NCBI GenBank assembly: GCA_016647705.1
Contig: CM028330.1
Location: 34,175,534 to 34,239,533, forward strand
Reading direction: 5' to 3'
DNA length: 64,000 bases
From: Eucommia ulmoides
Lineage: Eukaryota; Streptophyta; Magnoliopsida; Garryales; Eucommiaceae
Below, piece after piece: positions 24,760 to 35,015 of this stretch (positions within the stretch are counted from its first letter, which is position 1; every line of letters starts with the position of its first letter). The translations under genes were made by a program, and so were the position numbers. A model generated the notes under the pieces. The model was not told the origin of the DNA. It did not search any database and saw only the letters and a list, made by a program, of their open reading frames with translations.

Positions 24760-24831
24760 AGGGGCAGACGTCACAGGCATGGTAGTAATTGCTGCCAATG
24801 AGAAGAAAGAGAAGATGAGAGACAAAGTCAT
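19055..24831 (-). CDS. TRE1: Trehalase (alpha,alpha-trehalase, GH37), 11 exons
   Basis: Hydrolyses trehalose to two glucoses; plant trehalases are usually secreted or plasma-membrane anchored. Exons, by GT-AG sites and phase: 24831-24212, 24048-23929, 23830-23715, 23003-22903, 22688-22579, 21816-21744, 21647-21480, 21396-21309, 20737-20638, 20489-20276, 19138-19055. They join to 1794 nt (597 aa plus TAG) without stops. Residues 1-22 look like a signal peptide, followed by an Ala-Pro repeat. Signature 1 is PGSRFREVYYWDSYW (190-204; the family usually has PGG). Next come RSQPPLLSAM (from 247), AESGWDFS with the presumed catalytic acid Asp349, signature 2 QWDFPNGWAP (498-507), and GGGEY with the presumed base Glu566; the last exon encodes TGFGWSNGV. 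Catalytic roles are taken from bacterial TreA. Length fits plant trehalases. The ATG at 24831 is chosen because it gives the signal peptide. The gene looks functional; expression is unknown. Confidence is lowest for the exon 4/5 junction, where a shorter exon 5 restores the frame. Confidence 0.93.
19400..19960 (+). repeat. Possible gypsy LTR fragment in trehalase intron 10
   Basis: Plus-strand features look like the end of an LTR: a TATA-like box (ACTATATAAATT at about 19702), a CT-rich stretch, then ttcttacgccggaggttttt and caacccccggtcc. The latter resembles the U5 of several plant gypsy LTRs. Boundaries and target duplication were not found. It accounts for much of the 1137-bp last intron. 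Confidence 0.35.
20783..21116. mobile_element. MITE in trehalase intron 8
   Basis: Left end GGTACGTTTGGTAATGCTTT; the right end, reverse-complemented, is GGCACGGTTTGATAACACTT. These terminal inverted repeats bracket 334 bp of non-coding AT-rich DNA with further internal self-complementarity (gcaaaagcaaaaatt / ttttgcttctaaaaa). TIR style is hAT-like, but no clear target duplication is seen, so the superfamily is uncertain. Confidence 0.65.
21934..22140 (+). mobile_element. tRNA-derived SINE in trehalase intron 5
   Basis: The head is tRNA-like, with an RNA polymerase III B-box-like GGTTCAACTC at 21984-21993. The 3' body, ggtgattagtcgaggtgtgt and ccttaccgtttaatc, ends in an A-rich tail, as plant SINEs do. 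Length is about 207 bp. It is inserted antisense to the trehalase transcript. The target duplication is not convincing. Confidence 0.6.
23089..23270. mobile_element. MITE-like inverted-repeat element in trehalase intron 3
   Basis: GGCATTTGTTTTAGTGTTTC at the left pairs with GGCCCTTGGTTAGTGTTTCC read backwards from 23270. The interior holds A- and T-rich runs with ggaaca words. A second similar piece (ggccccgtttgcttcctg at 23289 to about 23600) abuts it, so the intron may hold two nested or adjacent copies. Confidence 0.4.
24729..24764 (-). repeat. Coding hexamer repeat (Ala-Pro tract of trehalase)
   Basis: About six units of GGAGCC (plus strand) in exon 1 encode alternating Ala-Pro just after the signal peptide (about residues 23-35). 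The tract is likely length-variable; its unit length keeps the frame. Confidence 0.85.
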
Positions 24832-24870
24832 GATAGCGTACGATGAATTCTACGATAACATATCGACCAT

Positions 24871-24888
24871 TTTTTATACAGACACGTG
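24871..24888 (-). promoter_or_regulatory. Candidate trehalase promoter elements
   Basis: On the minus strand, a G-box CACGTG (24883-24888) lies just upstream of TATAAAAAA (24878-24870), about 40 bp before the start codon. A second TATA-like run (TATTTAAGTATTTAT, about 24966-24952) would give a longer leader. Which one is used cannot be told from sequence. A G-box would fit ABA or light response, which is inference. Confidence 0.4.
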
Positions 24889-25284
24889 CATGTAATATTA
24901 AATTAAGAAGAATCATGGAGGAGAAGAGCAGAGACGGCCGGCGGACGGGATAAATACTTAAATAGTCGTGTTCGATAGGTGAATTGCCGTCCTTTCCGAC
25001 ATGCACGACCTTTGATTATACAGTCTTGGATATATGTGCGTGAGGGCCCTCGCCCAAAGCTAAGGCCGCGCTCATTGGCACCAAAAATTTTAACCAAAGA
25101 AGATTCAACATTTCTTTGAAAAACAAAAAATAATTTACATTAAAATAAAATTATATCATATAGTAAACTCAAAATTGAAAAACCAAAACTACCAACATGA
25201 ATTGATTCAAGTGGAAATGATTTGGGCTTCTTAAACAACCATTCTGAAATCGATCTATAAGAGTTGTGTATGAAAAATGCTCTG

Positions 25285-25372
25285 TTAGGAAAGGTCCCCA
25301 CTTCTGACGCTTAACTGTACCTCGAGGGATTAGTCTCCACCGACTGTAGTGCGGAAAAAATAAAAAATTGAA
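25285..25372 (+). mobile_element. Possible SINE 3' end
   Basis: The phrase acctcgagggattagtctcc followed by a short GC-containing stretch and an A-rich tail (gcggaaaaaataaaaaa) resembles the 3' end of plant tRNA-derived SINEs. The head with pol III boxes was not identified. Confidence 0.35.
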
Positions 25373-26137
25373 AAACCAAAACTAAAAATGAACCAGATGA
25401 AAGCATTCGTAATCTAAACTCTTTCATTCATCTATGCCTTCTTCCCTTTCAAATATCCTTTTTATTATCCACTGTATTATTGACTTCTTAACTAGAAGTA
25501 CAAACTTGGGGATAAAATGTAATTTTTCCCAAATGAAAAAGTAAATAACTAGGATGCAATTGAGAGCTCTACCATCGCAACAATCCCTAGCCTTCTCACC
25601 GTCATCAATGGGGCTTCTCACCATTAATGTGTTCGACGCTCCGTTTCAAGCCCAACTCGCTAATTGTTTTCCAAAATCTGCCATTACACTCCTCGACCAT
25701 CAATAATTTCGTCTGCACTGCTCGTATCATAGTAACTTGCAAATCCCTCATCAATTGGAATTCCAAAGTTCTATTGCATCCTCCGTCAATGGGTCTTCAA
25801 TCCAACAATGATTTCGTCACTATTGATATGATTTCTTCTGTCATGAAAGGTAACGGTTAATTTACCACTTTCTAGCATTCCACATGTTTCATTCTTTCAA
25901 TCCAAAAATATATAAATCAATGTTTCTGCACTTTTTATTTATCACTCAAACTTTCTCCTAAATATGCCATTCGTTTGATTCTCTTCTTCACTCTTCTCTA
26001 GTTGCTGAAAGATATCCTAATTACAAACAAACAAATCAACTAATTTTCCCCAATTGCGAACAAGAGTTCGAGTGAGGTATGGCATTTGTTCACAAGACGA
26101 AAATATTTGTTCATTGCGTAATCACATATTCTGATAA

Positions 26138-26138
<1 letters not shown>

Positions 26139-26170
<32 letters not shown>
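26139..26170. repeat. (CA)n microsatellite
   Basis: Sixteen perfect CA units followed by tatatatc. Confidence 0.95.
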
Positions 26171-26175
<5 letters not shown>

Positions 26176-28062
26176 CTTTCTCTCTATTCATGTGTACAAA
26201 TATATTTATTTTGTTGGTTTTGTGATTTTCTCCATTGTGTTTACTAAGATTTGTTGATTGAGGACATGTTTGGTCAAACATATATTGGTAGATGAGAAAT
26301 TAGGAAAAATCAAACCCTCAAGAAATTGATGGATATGAAGACCAATTGAACGATAATTAATCTTCGAGCATATAGTGTTTGTTCCACAGAGCAGGGGCAC
26401 GTTATGTTTGTAATTAGATAATGTACGTTCATACCATCTTAATTAGATAATGTACATTCTTCGCCTACTTCGGGGGGACTGTTATACAATGTAGAGTGCA
26501 TAAACCCATTTGCACAAATTTATAAGTTATTGATAATGCAGGTTGATGTGTAGTTTGTAGGTGGCCCTTCCTCTTGTGGTACCATTGATAAACTAAGGGT
26601 TTAACTGGATTCACGATTGTTGATTATACTGCATGTTTAACTGATTAAATTCTTATTTGTGTTTATTGCTTTTCAAATTTTGATTTCATTTAAAAACTCT
26701 AAACAAATGGATTTTGGTATTTTAAAACCTTTTTTTTTTTTGGAAAAAAAAGCACTAAAACAAACTCAACCGTAGTGATTTTGTTTTCATATTTTTGTTT
26801 TTTTTTTCAAAAAATCAAGGAGCAGTTCGACTATGTACCCCAAAATTTGCTCCATAATTTTGACAGTGGAAGATAAACAAATTATTTTTGTGTCTTATAT
26901 ATATCTATTTCTCTTTTTTTTTTAAAAAAAAAATCTTTGAACATAAGTCGACGTGTACGAGCAACAAAAAAAAAATCTACTGATTTTTAGATAAAATTTT
27001 GAGAAAAGAAGCCCAAAGAAAAAACTAAAAAAAAGCATCAAAAATAGTTTTTTGGTATTTTTTTTTTAAATTCATTATTCTTTTGGAAAAAATCAGCCCA
27101 GTTGATTGTATCCATTGGAAGTAGCACAACTCTTCGAAGATGAGATACGAAGGGTCGAAAGAGTAAGTGTAAGTTGAATTTGACAATGAAATTGACTTTC
27201 TTTAATTTATGGATTTATTTTCTTGTATCTATGCTAATCTACCATGATTGTGAATTTTCACTTTTTTTTGCTTAATGCAAGGTTGGTTCAAAAGGATAAT
27301 AAAAGAAAAATGTTGGTTTGGGGTCCAAACCAATGCAAAAGACTAATTTTGAGGTTAAATTAGGCTAAGACTCCTCAATAACAAATTCAAGTTGTTGAAT
27401 ATATCAACTTTTTTTTTTTTTTTTTTTTCAAATTATGCATTTGGGTTGCTTTACTACATCTGTTGCTAAAAAACAAATTATTCCTCTGTTTTTTATAATT
27501 CGGACTACGAATTAAAATTTACTTATTTCAGATTTTTTTCCCAATGATGATGATTATCAGGTGTTGCTAATGCTTTTAGAAATGGGATCTACAGGCAGAA
27601 AATATCTTAGAATGCTAATTTCACACAAGTCTTGAATTTTCTATGGTACGATATGAACATTAGAATTGGAATTAGATATATACCATGTAATTTCGAACTC
27701 CAATACTAAGGCTTTATTTCTGTGCTACCAAATGCTACCTTAATACATTTCATTGATACTCTAAATTTTCAATTCTACTCTGTAAAAAATTAAAAATCGT
27801 TTTTCAAGTGAACTTTGAAATTAATTGTTGATGAAAAATTAATTAAAACAAGATCTTTAGTCACAATTTGATTGAAGTTTTATTGTCTATGTTCCCAAAA
27901 GTTCCTATTCTTGAAAATAATTATTTGTTTTTATCAATTTTTAGTTTTTTTTTTAATTAATTGTAGTTGTTGTTGATTGAAAGATAATAAGTATTGTTTG
28001 TGTTCATTTAAAAACCAGAGTCAAGAACTTAGCAATATTATATGAACAAAAGGATATTTTGC

Positions 28063-28319
28063 AATTTTTTTTTTACTTGTGCTCATAATTTGTGCTTAGT
28101 TATGGTAATATTCACTTGCAGACATTAACCTATGGAATACTATAAAAATTGAGTTGCTATAAATTTTTTTTCAATATTATATAATAAATTAATGTTATCC
28201 TGCTTTGTTACTTGAATCCGCAAAAAAATCTCATTTTTCAATGTTCAAAACTATAAGATTTAGGTAAAAGATCTCGCGGAACGAAACAATCAAGGGTAAT
28301 TGTTCTGCTCCCGTTAGTT
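28063..28319. repeat. Left-flank block F, copy 1
   Basis: Host-like sequence immediately left of the G2 3' LTR. Nearly the same 257 bp recurs at 45671-45926, also immediately left of an LTR, with roughly 6-7% difference by eye. Shared phrases include cacttgcagacattaacc and gatttaggtaaaagatctc. The two copies show that flank and LTR were duplicated together. Confidence 0.85.
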
Positions 28320-29045
28320 CGTCACACCCTACCCCGGACACCCGTCACCCTGGGGCCGGCGTGACGTCGACATGACCTCCCCTGAACAACCAACCAACTA
28401 GAAACCACGACATATATATATACAAACACATATAGGCACACGACTATATACATCCTCTCAAACTGGGACACATCCGTCCCTGAATATATACAACCAAAAA
28501 TAGTAACAACGAAATAAAAAATGTTGAACCTCCCATGGGTTCGCCTCAGACAACCCATTCCCAAAACAACGCTACAATTGGACTCTACCTAGTGCTAGTA
28601 AGGGACCGACTCCTAGCCGCTGCACCTAAAACCAAAATTTTTATCGGTGTACTGTCTTCATAATAAAAACATTTTTGTATATGGATCAAGTATAATAATA
28701 ATTTTTAATACCACATTTCAAATGATAATACAAAAATCACATACCACCTGGAAAACCCCGTTTTCCTGTTACCACAGAAATCAACTCATAGATTTATAAC
28801 ATTCTAACCAAGCAGTGAAAATCCACCAGAGTTCTATATCTAACCAAATAGTGTAAAACAACCAAATTAATAGATACACCAATCCAGTGTAAAGTAATAT
28901 ATATAAATTTATTCAACAGGTTCACCGTATACGACAAAACACCACACCACCCTCCAACCAGCCATAGGATCGTTTTAATCTCACGATCGGGAATTGCAAC
29001 GATACTGTACCACCCGCAAGATTTTCCTTCCTGACTGGTCAAACC

Positions 29046-29184
29046 ACATCCTTAACGGGAAGAAAATCCACATTCCTTACGGAAAGAATATCCATATCTC
29101 TTTTGGAAAGAAATCCACATGCCTTACGGGAAGAAATCCACATCCCTTACGGGAAGAAATCCACATCTCTTTCGGGAAGAAACT
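29046..29184 (-). repeat. 24-bp hairpin repeats in G2 3' LTR (6 units)
   Basis: Units of about 24 bp read CATCCCTTACGGGAAGAAATC or close variants. Each contains a short stem-loop: TCCC-ttac-GGGA, TTCC-ttac-GGAA, CTTT-tgg-AAAG. Stem halves change together between units. Confidence 0.85.
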
Positions 29185-30379
29185 ATAGCATAGCCTGACC
29201 AACATCCATGTCCACCTCAAAAACAAACGACTCGATCCACAATCATTTTCCACCCTTTTAGCAACCAACTAGATTCAACAAATCATTTTCAACTAATGTA
29301 ATCCACAAAACATTTTTCCACAATCACCCAAAACCACTTGATCCATATAAGTTGCAAATTCATTCATTTTTAAATAAACACATTGTCCATAATTTATGCG
29401 AAAATAGATTTTGTAATTTTTATATAGAAGACAATACACACACCTGACTATCCACTCCACAAAACTTTCACTGACTACTCTCTACGGAAACTCTAGTGCC
29501 TGCGAACCCTTTTTCGAATTGTTGATGTTTTATAGATTTCTGATTTCTGGCTCACCGTCGAGGCGAAGATTCCACCGCCGCGGCGAACTGCCTCTTCTTC
29601 TTCCTGTTTTTGCGTTCTGTTGCTTCACCATCACGGTGAAGCTCTCATCGCCGAGGCGAACGATCGTCTTCTTTTTGCCAACTTTTGGTTCAGTTCTCTC
29701 TCTCTCTCTCTCTCCTGCTTCGATTTTGAGTTCCACTGCTCAACCTCCTCACCTCCGATGTTCACCACCACCAATGCCAACTATCAAACTCGCCCCCATG
29801 CACAGCGACACACACACGCATCCTATTCTGATACACACACTTCGCCGACGACACACACATCCCACATGCACAGCAACAACTCAACGATTGATCACACACA
29901 TACATATGCACAAAAATTACCCCGGTTCACATACCGATCACCCACACACAGCAGCCATGGATCCAAACAGAAGAACACACACACACACGTTGTTGGCACA
30001 AAATAGAAAAATAGAGCACACTCACACATACGACGGAAATAAAGAAGAACACACACACATACACACACACACTCACAGCCTGAACACAACAACGATGATC
30101 ACACCCTCTCACACCCACAATGGCCGGCAGATTAGAATAGCATCCCCTCCTATCGGCGATCACGAACACCCGACGACCCTCCTACCCGATCCTCTCTCTC
30201 TCCTCTAGATTTTTTGGATGATTTCATTTGAGGTTTGATCATTTCTACATCCAGGAACCTATATATATGCATGTAATTAGTAGTGTAGAGCTTGATCTAA
30301 CAATGCCACGTTAGCTCCTTGAGCTCTCTTTTTGTCTTTCTAGCTGTTTTCACAACGACAGACACCTACACACACCCTT

Positions 30380-30381
<2 letters not shown>

Positions 30382-30446
<65 letters not shown>
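30382..30446. repeat. (AT)n microsatellite in G2 3' LTR
   Basis: About 32 AT units. The duplicate LTR has only a short catatatattat at the equivalent place (about 47985), so the run expanded after the duplication. Confidence 0.95.
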
Positions 30447-30449
<3 letters not shown>

Positions 30450-30739
30450 ATAAAAAAAAAATCTTTTTGTTTTATTTACTATTTTCTCCCCCTAATTCTT
30501 AAAATCCTCTTTGTTAGTCCAATTTTCACATTTAACATTTTCTTAAGTTGAAATTTCACCCCAAAACTTTTAATTTAAAAGTTAAATACCAATTTTAAAT
30601 GGAATGTTTTCTATATTTGCAAGTTGACCCCTAAACTTTTAGTTTGGATTTTTAATTAACAAAATTTTACCCCGATTTATTTTTTAAATGCTCTAAAATG
30701 CAACTAAAATGACGTACATGATAAAATTGGGGTCTTACA

Positions 30740-30756
30740 ACCCTTTCCTCCTAAGA
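30740..30756 (-). promoter_or_regulatory. G2 polypurine tract
   Basis: On the minus strand CTTAGGAGGAAAGGGTT directly precedes the LTR start TGTAAGACC. The G1 tract (aggagggaaaagt at 39982) has the same layout. Confidence 0.75.
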
Positions 30757-30786
30757 GAAATTTCGTCCTGAAATTTTTTTATTACC

Positions 30787-32524
30787 TTAGTCGAACAAGT
30801 GGGGGTATCTTTTCCTCATCTCGTTCTCTGGCTCTCACGTCACCTTTTCCATTGCATGACTGCGCCATAACACTTTGACTAAAGGGATCGTTTTTGTCTG
30901 CAACACCTAGTCTTTACAGCTTAGGATTTGGACTGGCTCCTCCACGTATGTCAAATCTTCTTCTAATTCGATCGGCTGCGAAGTCAACACATGAGAGGGG
31001 TCTGGCACATATTTGCGGAGCATCGATACATGGAAAATGTCGTGTAGTTGAGACAACTCTGGTGGTAAAGCAAGCCGATAGGCTATCGCGCCAACCCGAT
31101 CTAAAATTTCATATGGTCCGATGTACTTTGAACTTAACTTCCCTTTCTTCTCGAACCTCATTATGCCTTTCCATGGAGAAATATGCAAAAACACATGATC
31201 TCCCACTTCGAACTCCAACTCCTGCTTGCGCTTGTCTGCATAACTCTTCTGTCGACTCTAAGCAATTTTTAATTTTTCCCGAATCACCTTGACTTTGTCT
31301 ATTGTCATCTAGGCTATGTTCGACATCAACAATTTTCTTTCCCCTACCTCCGTCCAATAGACGGGGTTCTGCATCTCCTACCATACAACGCTTCATACGG
31401 GGCCATCTCGATTGCCGAATGGTAGCTGTTGTTGTAGGCGAATTCCATCAACGACAAATGATCATCCCAGCTACCAAGAAATTCTAAAACACATCCTCTC
31501 AACATATCTTCCAACATCTAAATCGTATGCTCTGATTGTCCGTCCGTCTGAGGATGAAAAGCGGTGCTGAATTTCAGCTTGGTACCCAAAGCAGTTTGGA
31601 GACTCGGCCAGAACCTCGAAGTAAACCTTGGATCTCTATCCGACACTATGAAAACTGGTGTGCCATGCAACCTAACAATCTCATCAATATACAGTTGGGC
31701 ATACTTATCAAGAGAGTATGTCGTCTTTACGGCCCAAAAATAAGCAGACTTGGTAAGCCTATCAATGATCACCCAAATGCAATTATGCCCTTTTTGAGTA
31801 CGGGGTAATCCCGAAACGAAATCCATTGGGGTATACTCCCACTTCCACTCTGAAATAGGTAGAGTTTGCAACAACCTACTTGGACGTTGATGTTCAATCT
31901 TAACTTGCTGACAAACAAGACACCTGACAACAAATTCTGTGATTTCTTGCTTCATTCCTATCCACCAATAATGCTCATGCAAATATCGATACATCTTAGA
32001 ACTCCTCGGATGTATTGCGTACGCTGAGCTATGCGCCTCCTCCAAGATATCCCTTTTCAAATTGACGTCATCAGGCACACACAGCCTATTTCCAACCATC
32101 AAAGCTTCATCACTATCCTTGACATGATAATCAGCTCTGTGACCATTTTTCACTTTATCCCAAATCCTCTCTAATTGAACGTTTGACTTCTGTGCTTCAA
32201 TAATACGGTCAACCAACGTCGGCCTCAAAGTCAAAGTCGTAAGCAACGCTGCTGTTTGACCAACCTCTAACTGAACTCGCAACGATCTTAACTCGGCATA
32301 CAGATTAGTATGAACAACTTTAATGTGTGAGACCGAACCCATCGATTTTTGACTCAATGCATCCACTACAACATTAGCCTTTCCTGGATGATAGTGGATG
32401 GTGCAATCATAGTCTTTGATCAAATATATCCAACGTCTCTACCTCATATTTAGCTCCTTTTGAGTAAACAAATACTTTAAACTCTAGTGGTCGGTGCAGA
32501 TTTTACAAGTCTCGCCATACAGGT
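30787..32524 (-). pseudogene. G2 pol, C-terminal half (RNase H end, integrase, chromodomain)
   Basis: The minus frame at 32423-31518 begins in the RNase H end ([17 protein letters not shown]). It continues through the zinc-binding start of integrase ([10 protein letters not shown] and CLVCQQVK) into the catalytic core ([31 protein letters not shown]). 31218-30907 holds the integrase C-terminus (FEVGDHVFLHISPW, GPYEILDRVG). 30905-30787 reads TIPLVKVLWRSH and MRKRYPHLFD, a chromodomain-like tail with stops. Several nonsense and frame changes make it non-functional. The plus-strand edge at 32524 is the G1 insertion point within the RNase H sequence HYLYGETC. About 80% identical in protein to G1 in the compared stretch. 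Confidence 0.9.
32520..32524. repeat. Target site duplication of G1, left copy
   Basis: CAGGT directly left of the 5' LTR; the right partner at 42478-42482 is TAGGT. One C-to-T difference. Removing G1 and one copy restores the continuity of the G2 RNase H sequence, confirming the insertion point. Confidence 0.85.
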
Positions 32525-34998
32525 TGTAAAACCTAAGTGGTAGAACGTACGCCATAAATAACCATATTATAAAACGTTAGAGAATTTTAGGGTAAAAATG
32601 TCATTAATAAAAACCCAAATTAAAAATTGGGGGTCAAATTAGGAATTTAGAAATGCAAAAAAAAAAAAAAATTAAATTTGAGATTTGAAGTGGCAAGTGG
32701 AAATCAAAAGGAAAAAAAAAATGTTAGGGGCAAAATTATAATTTTGAAACTTTTTAAAATAATGATACACTGAAATAAGAATCTTAATGAAAATGAGGGG
32801 AGGAAAGTGTAATTTAATCTTTTTTTTCATAACTCCACTCCCAAATACACGGCAAAGCGACGGCAACTCACCGGCCAAGGGAGGGATGATCGAGGGGCGA
32901 CGTGGCAAGCTTAGGATAAGTTTAACCACTAACTTCATACGTTAAAAACCTCCTACATGAACTGAAGTGGGGAAATCGTAGAAGAAAAGGAAACCCGAAA
33001 ATTCTAGAGAGAGAGAGCCGGAGCGGAGGGGTCGTCGGTTTTCCTTGGATCGACGTTCTTTCGGCAGCGTGGTCGTGCGGGAAGTGTAAACAATTCCAGA
33101 GAGAGATTGGTGCGGATGGTGGCGTGGTTCGTCGACGGAGTGGCCGTGTGCATGTTAGCGTCGCCGGTGAGTGGAGTTGCGGATCGCCGTTTGACCACCA
33201 ACGATCGTCGGTCAGGTGAGTATTTATATGTATTTCTGTAACTAATTGATGGATGTATGCATGCATGGGTGTAACGAGTTGGGTCGGTAAGGTTTCGGTG
33301 ATGTGGGGGTTGTGTTCGGTTTCCGTCTTCCGGCACCATGTGGGTTTGGGGTATGGGTGTTCTATTTTTTCTGGTTATGGTGTGTGAGGGTGCATGTGTG
33401 TGAAAGGTATACTACAAAAGGAAAAAGAGAGAGAGAGAGAGAAGCCAGGACGGAGAGGGGGAGAGAGAGAGGACGATCACAGCGGTGGGTGAACAGTGGT
33501 TGTGGGTGTGTGGTGGAGCTGGCGAGATGGCCGGAGGTGGTGTCGGAGGGTTGTATGGGTGGTGCGGGGGTTGTCAGGCGAGTCGGCAAGGGGGGGAGCC
33601 ACCGGCGGTCGGCAACGGTAGAGAGAGGGAGAAACCGCCGTCGGGGCTGGCAGGAATCGAAAATAGGAAGAAAAAAAAGAAGAAGGAAAAATTGCACAAT
33701 TGACCCCAGGAGAAAGGGAGAAATTCATTTTCAAATAAAAACCCTTTTTACGGCCCGTGAATAACTCGGAAAGGATTTCGTTTGCCGTTAAATTTATTCT
33801 AGTTCTGTTAAAATTCAATCCTAGCCTAAAATCTTTGTAACCGGAGTAATAAATTAGGATCGTTCATATTACGGGTTTTCTCATGTAATGAATAATGGAA
33901 CAAAAATTATTAAGAATAATAGCAAATCTCATAAATAAAATATGGGGAATGGAAAATGAGGAACTTAGGGCCTGCCCTATATGGTTAGGTGATTTTATAT
34001 GAAATGTTAACTTAGACCGTATCATTTCTAGATTCGCAGTCGCCAACAGCCCGGTAAGCTTTGGACAGGGAGGTTTTTGTAGTTTCAGAAACGAGGTGAG
34101 TGTACTGTCTTCTCGCTAAATTGTTTGTATATGTGCATACATGATGAAAAATGGTTGAACTTAAATTAGATGTTTTTAAACCATTACGTGGTGATTAGAC
34201 GATATTATTGTGTGATGTGATCCGCTTTGGCGGAGTGATGTTTATCCACTTCAGCGGAGTGATGTTTATCTGTTTCGGCAGAGTGATGTTAGACGTTTGT
34301 ACTGCGCAGTAATGATCCGCTTCGGCGGATTGATGGGTGTTCGTAGGAAGGCATATCCTACGGATAGTACGGTACCGTTGCAAACTCCCGATCGTGAGGT
34401 TAAAACGATCACCATGGCTAACCGGTATGCGTTGTGTTTTGGGGTGTGATGTTCTGTTGCTATTGTGTAATAATTTATTATTTCAGGCGATGGTTATGAT
34501 ATTTATACTGCATGGTTAGAGAAATGGACCTTATGTATATATATTACTTCATTTTTACTGCATATATGATATTTATGCTGAATCCATGTGTAAATGTTGT
34601 GTTATCTAGAAGGTACTATTATTATTAAATAAGAATGCTTTTACTGAGAAGGCAGTACACTCGCAGGTGAAATGGCTAGGAGTCGGTCCCCTACTGGCAC
34701 GGTGTAGAGTCCGTCGATGGTATAACAAGGTTTTTAAAATTTTCGGGAAGTGCCGCCTAAGGCGAATCTAGGAAAGATTCATCGTTTTTTTTTTTTTTTT
34801 GCCCTTTTGCGGTTTAGAAGGGTTTATCAGGGACGGGTGTGTCTCTGGCTTGGAAAGATGTTTATAACTCGTATTTTGATTATTTGTATAATTATGAATG
34901 TATATCGTCACTTCCTGGTTGATTTTTCGCCTAAGTAATGTCGTGTCAAAGTCACGCCGGCCCCCACAAGTGATAGGTGTCCGGGGTGGGGTGTGACA
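32525..34998 (+). repeat. G1 5' LTR
   Basis: 2474 bp, TGTAAAACC...GGTGTGACA. Contains a GA-rich run (33425-33442), the hairpin array (34220-34336), the inverted repeat GATCGT...ACGATC (34390-34410) and a T run (34786-34800). Open frames inside on both strands (up to 153 codons) coincide with low-complexity GC-rich sequence and are not considered genes. Confidence 0.95.
34220..34336 (+). repeat. 24-bp hairpin repeats in G1 5' LTR
   Basis: Three adjacent units (34220, 34244, 34268) and one detached unit (about 34314) of the form ATCCGCTTCGGCGGAGTGAT. Stems are TCCGC-tttg-GCGGA, TCCAC-ttca-GCGGA and TCTGT-ttcg-GCAGA. The 3' LTR equivalents at 41695-41811 include TCTG-cttcga-CAGA. Confidence 0.85.
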
Positions 34999-35003
34999 AT
35001 TTT

Positions 35004-35015
35004 TGGTATCAGAGC
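35004..35015 (+). promoter_or_regulatory. G1 primer binding site
   Basis: TGGTATCAGAGC, complementary to the 3' end of initiator methionine tRNA, 5 bp after the LTR end. Confidence 0.9.

Larger units (their letters stand above)
24900..28046. other. Gene-poor interval upstream of trehalase
   Basis: About 3.1 kb of AT-rich DNA with long T and A runs (26728-27075, 27410-27430). A 77-codon frame at 25627-25860 matches nothing I recognise. Contains a possible SINE 3' end (25285-25372) and a CA microsatellite (26139-26170). No RNA gene seen. Confidence 0.5.
28320..30739 (-). repeat. G2 3' LTR
   Basis: Read on the plus strand it starts CGTCACACCC (expected TG mutated to CG) and ends GTCTTACA. It has a hairpin array (29046-29184), the conserved inverted repeat GATCGT...ACGATC (28968-28988), an ACAC-rich block (29805-30080) and a long (AT)n run (30382-30446). 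Long His/Thr-rich plus-strand frames are products of the ACAC block. A second copy lies at 45927-48281 (about 8% different over 320 bp compared by eye). Confidence 0.88.

Noticed and set aside
24488-25006. 172-codon minus frame overlapping trehalase exon 1
   Set aside because: Runs in another frame over the trehalase start and its GC-rich Ala-Pro repeat; no protein family recognised. It does place an upstream ATG in the possible leader, but this is not enough to call a gene.
29046-29184. CRISPR-like array
   Set aside because: The 24-bp units are contiguous without unique spacers and sit in an LTR of a plant retrotransposon.
29519-30208. 229-codon plus-strand frame in the G2 LTR
   Set aside because: His/Thr-rich product of an ACAC tract inside an LTR. 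The twin copy keeps an open frame in spite of a frame-shifting indel, so openness comes from composition.
33303-33764. 153-codon frame and its opposing frames in the G1 5' LTR
   Set aside because: They lie wholly within the LTR and overlap equally long frames on the other strand; low-complexity Gly/Arg and Pro/Thr products.
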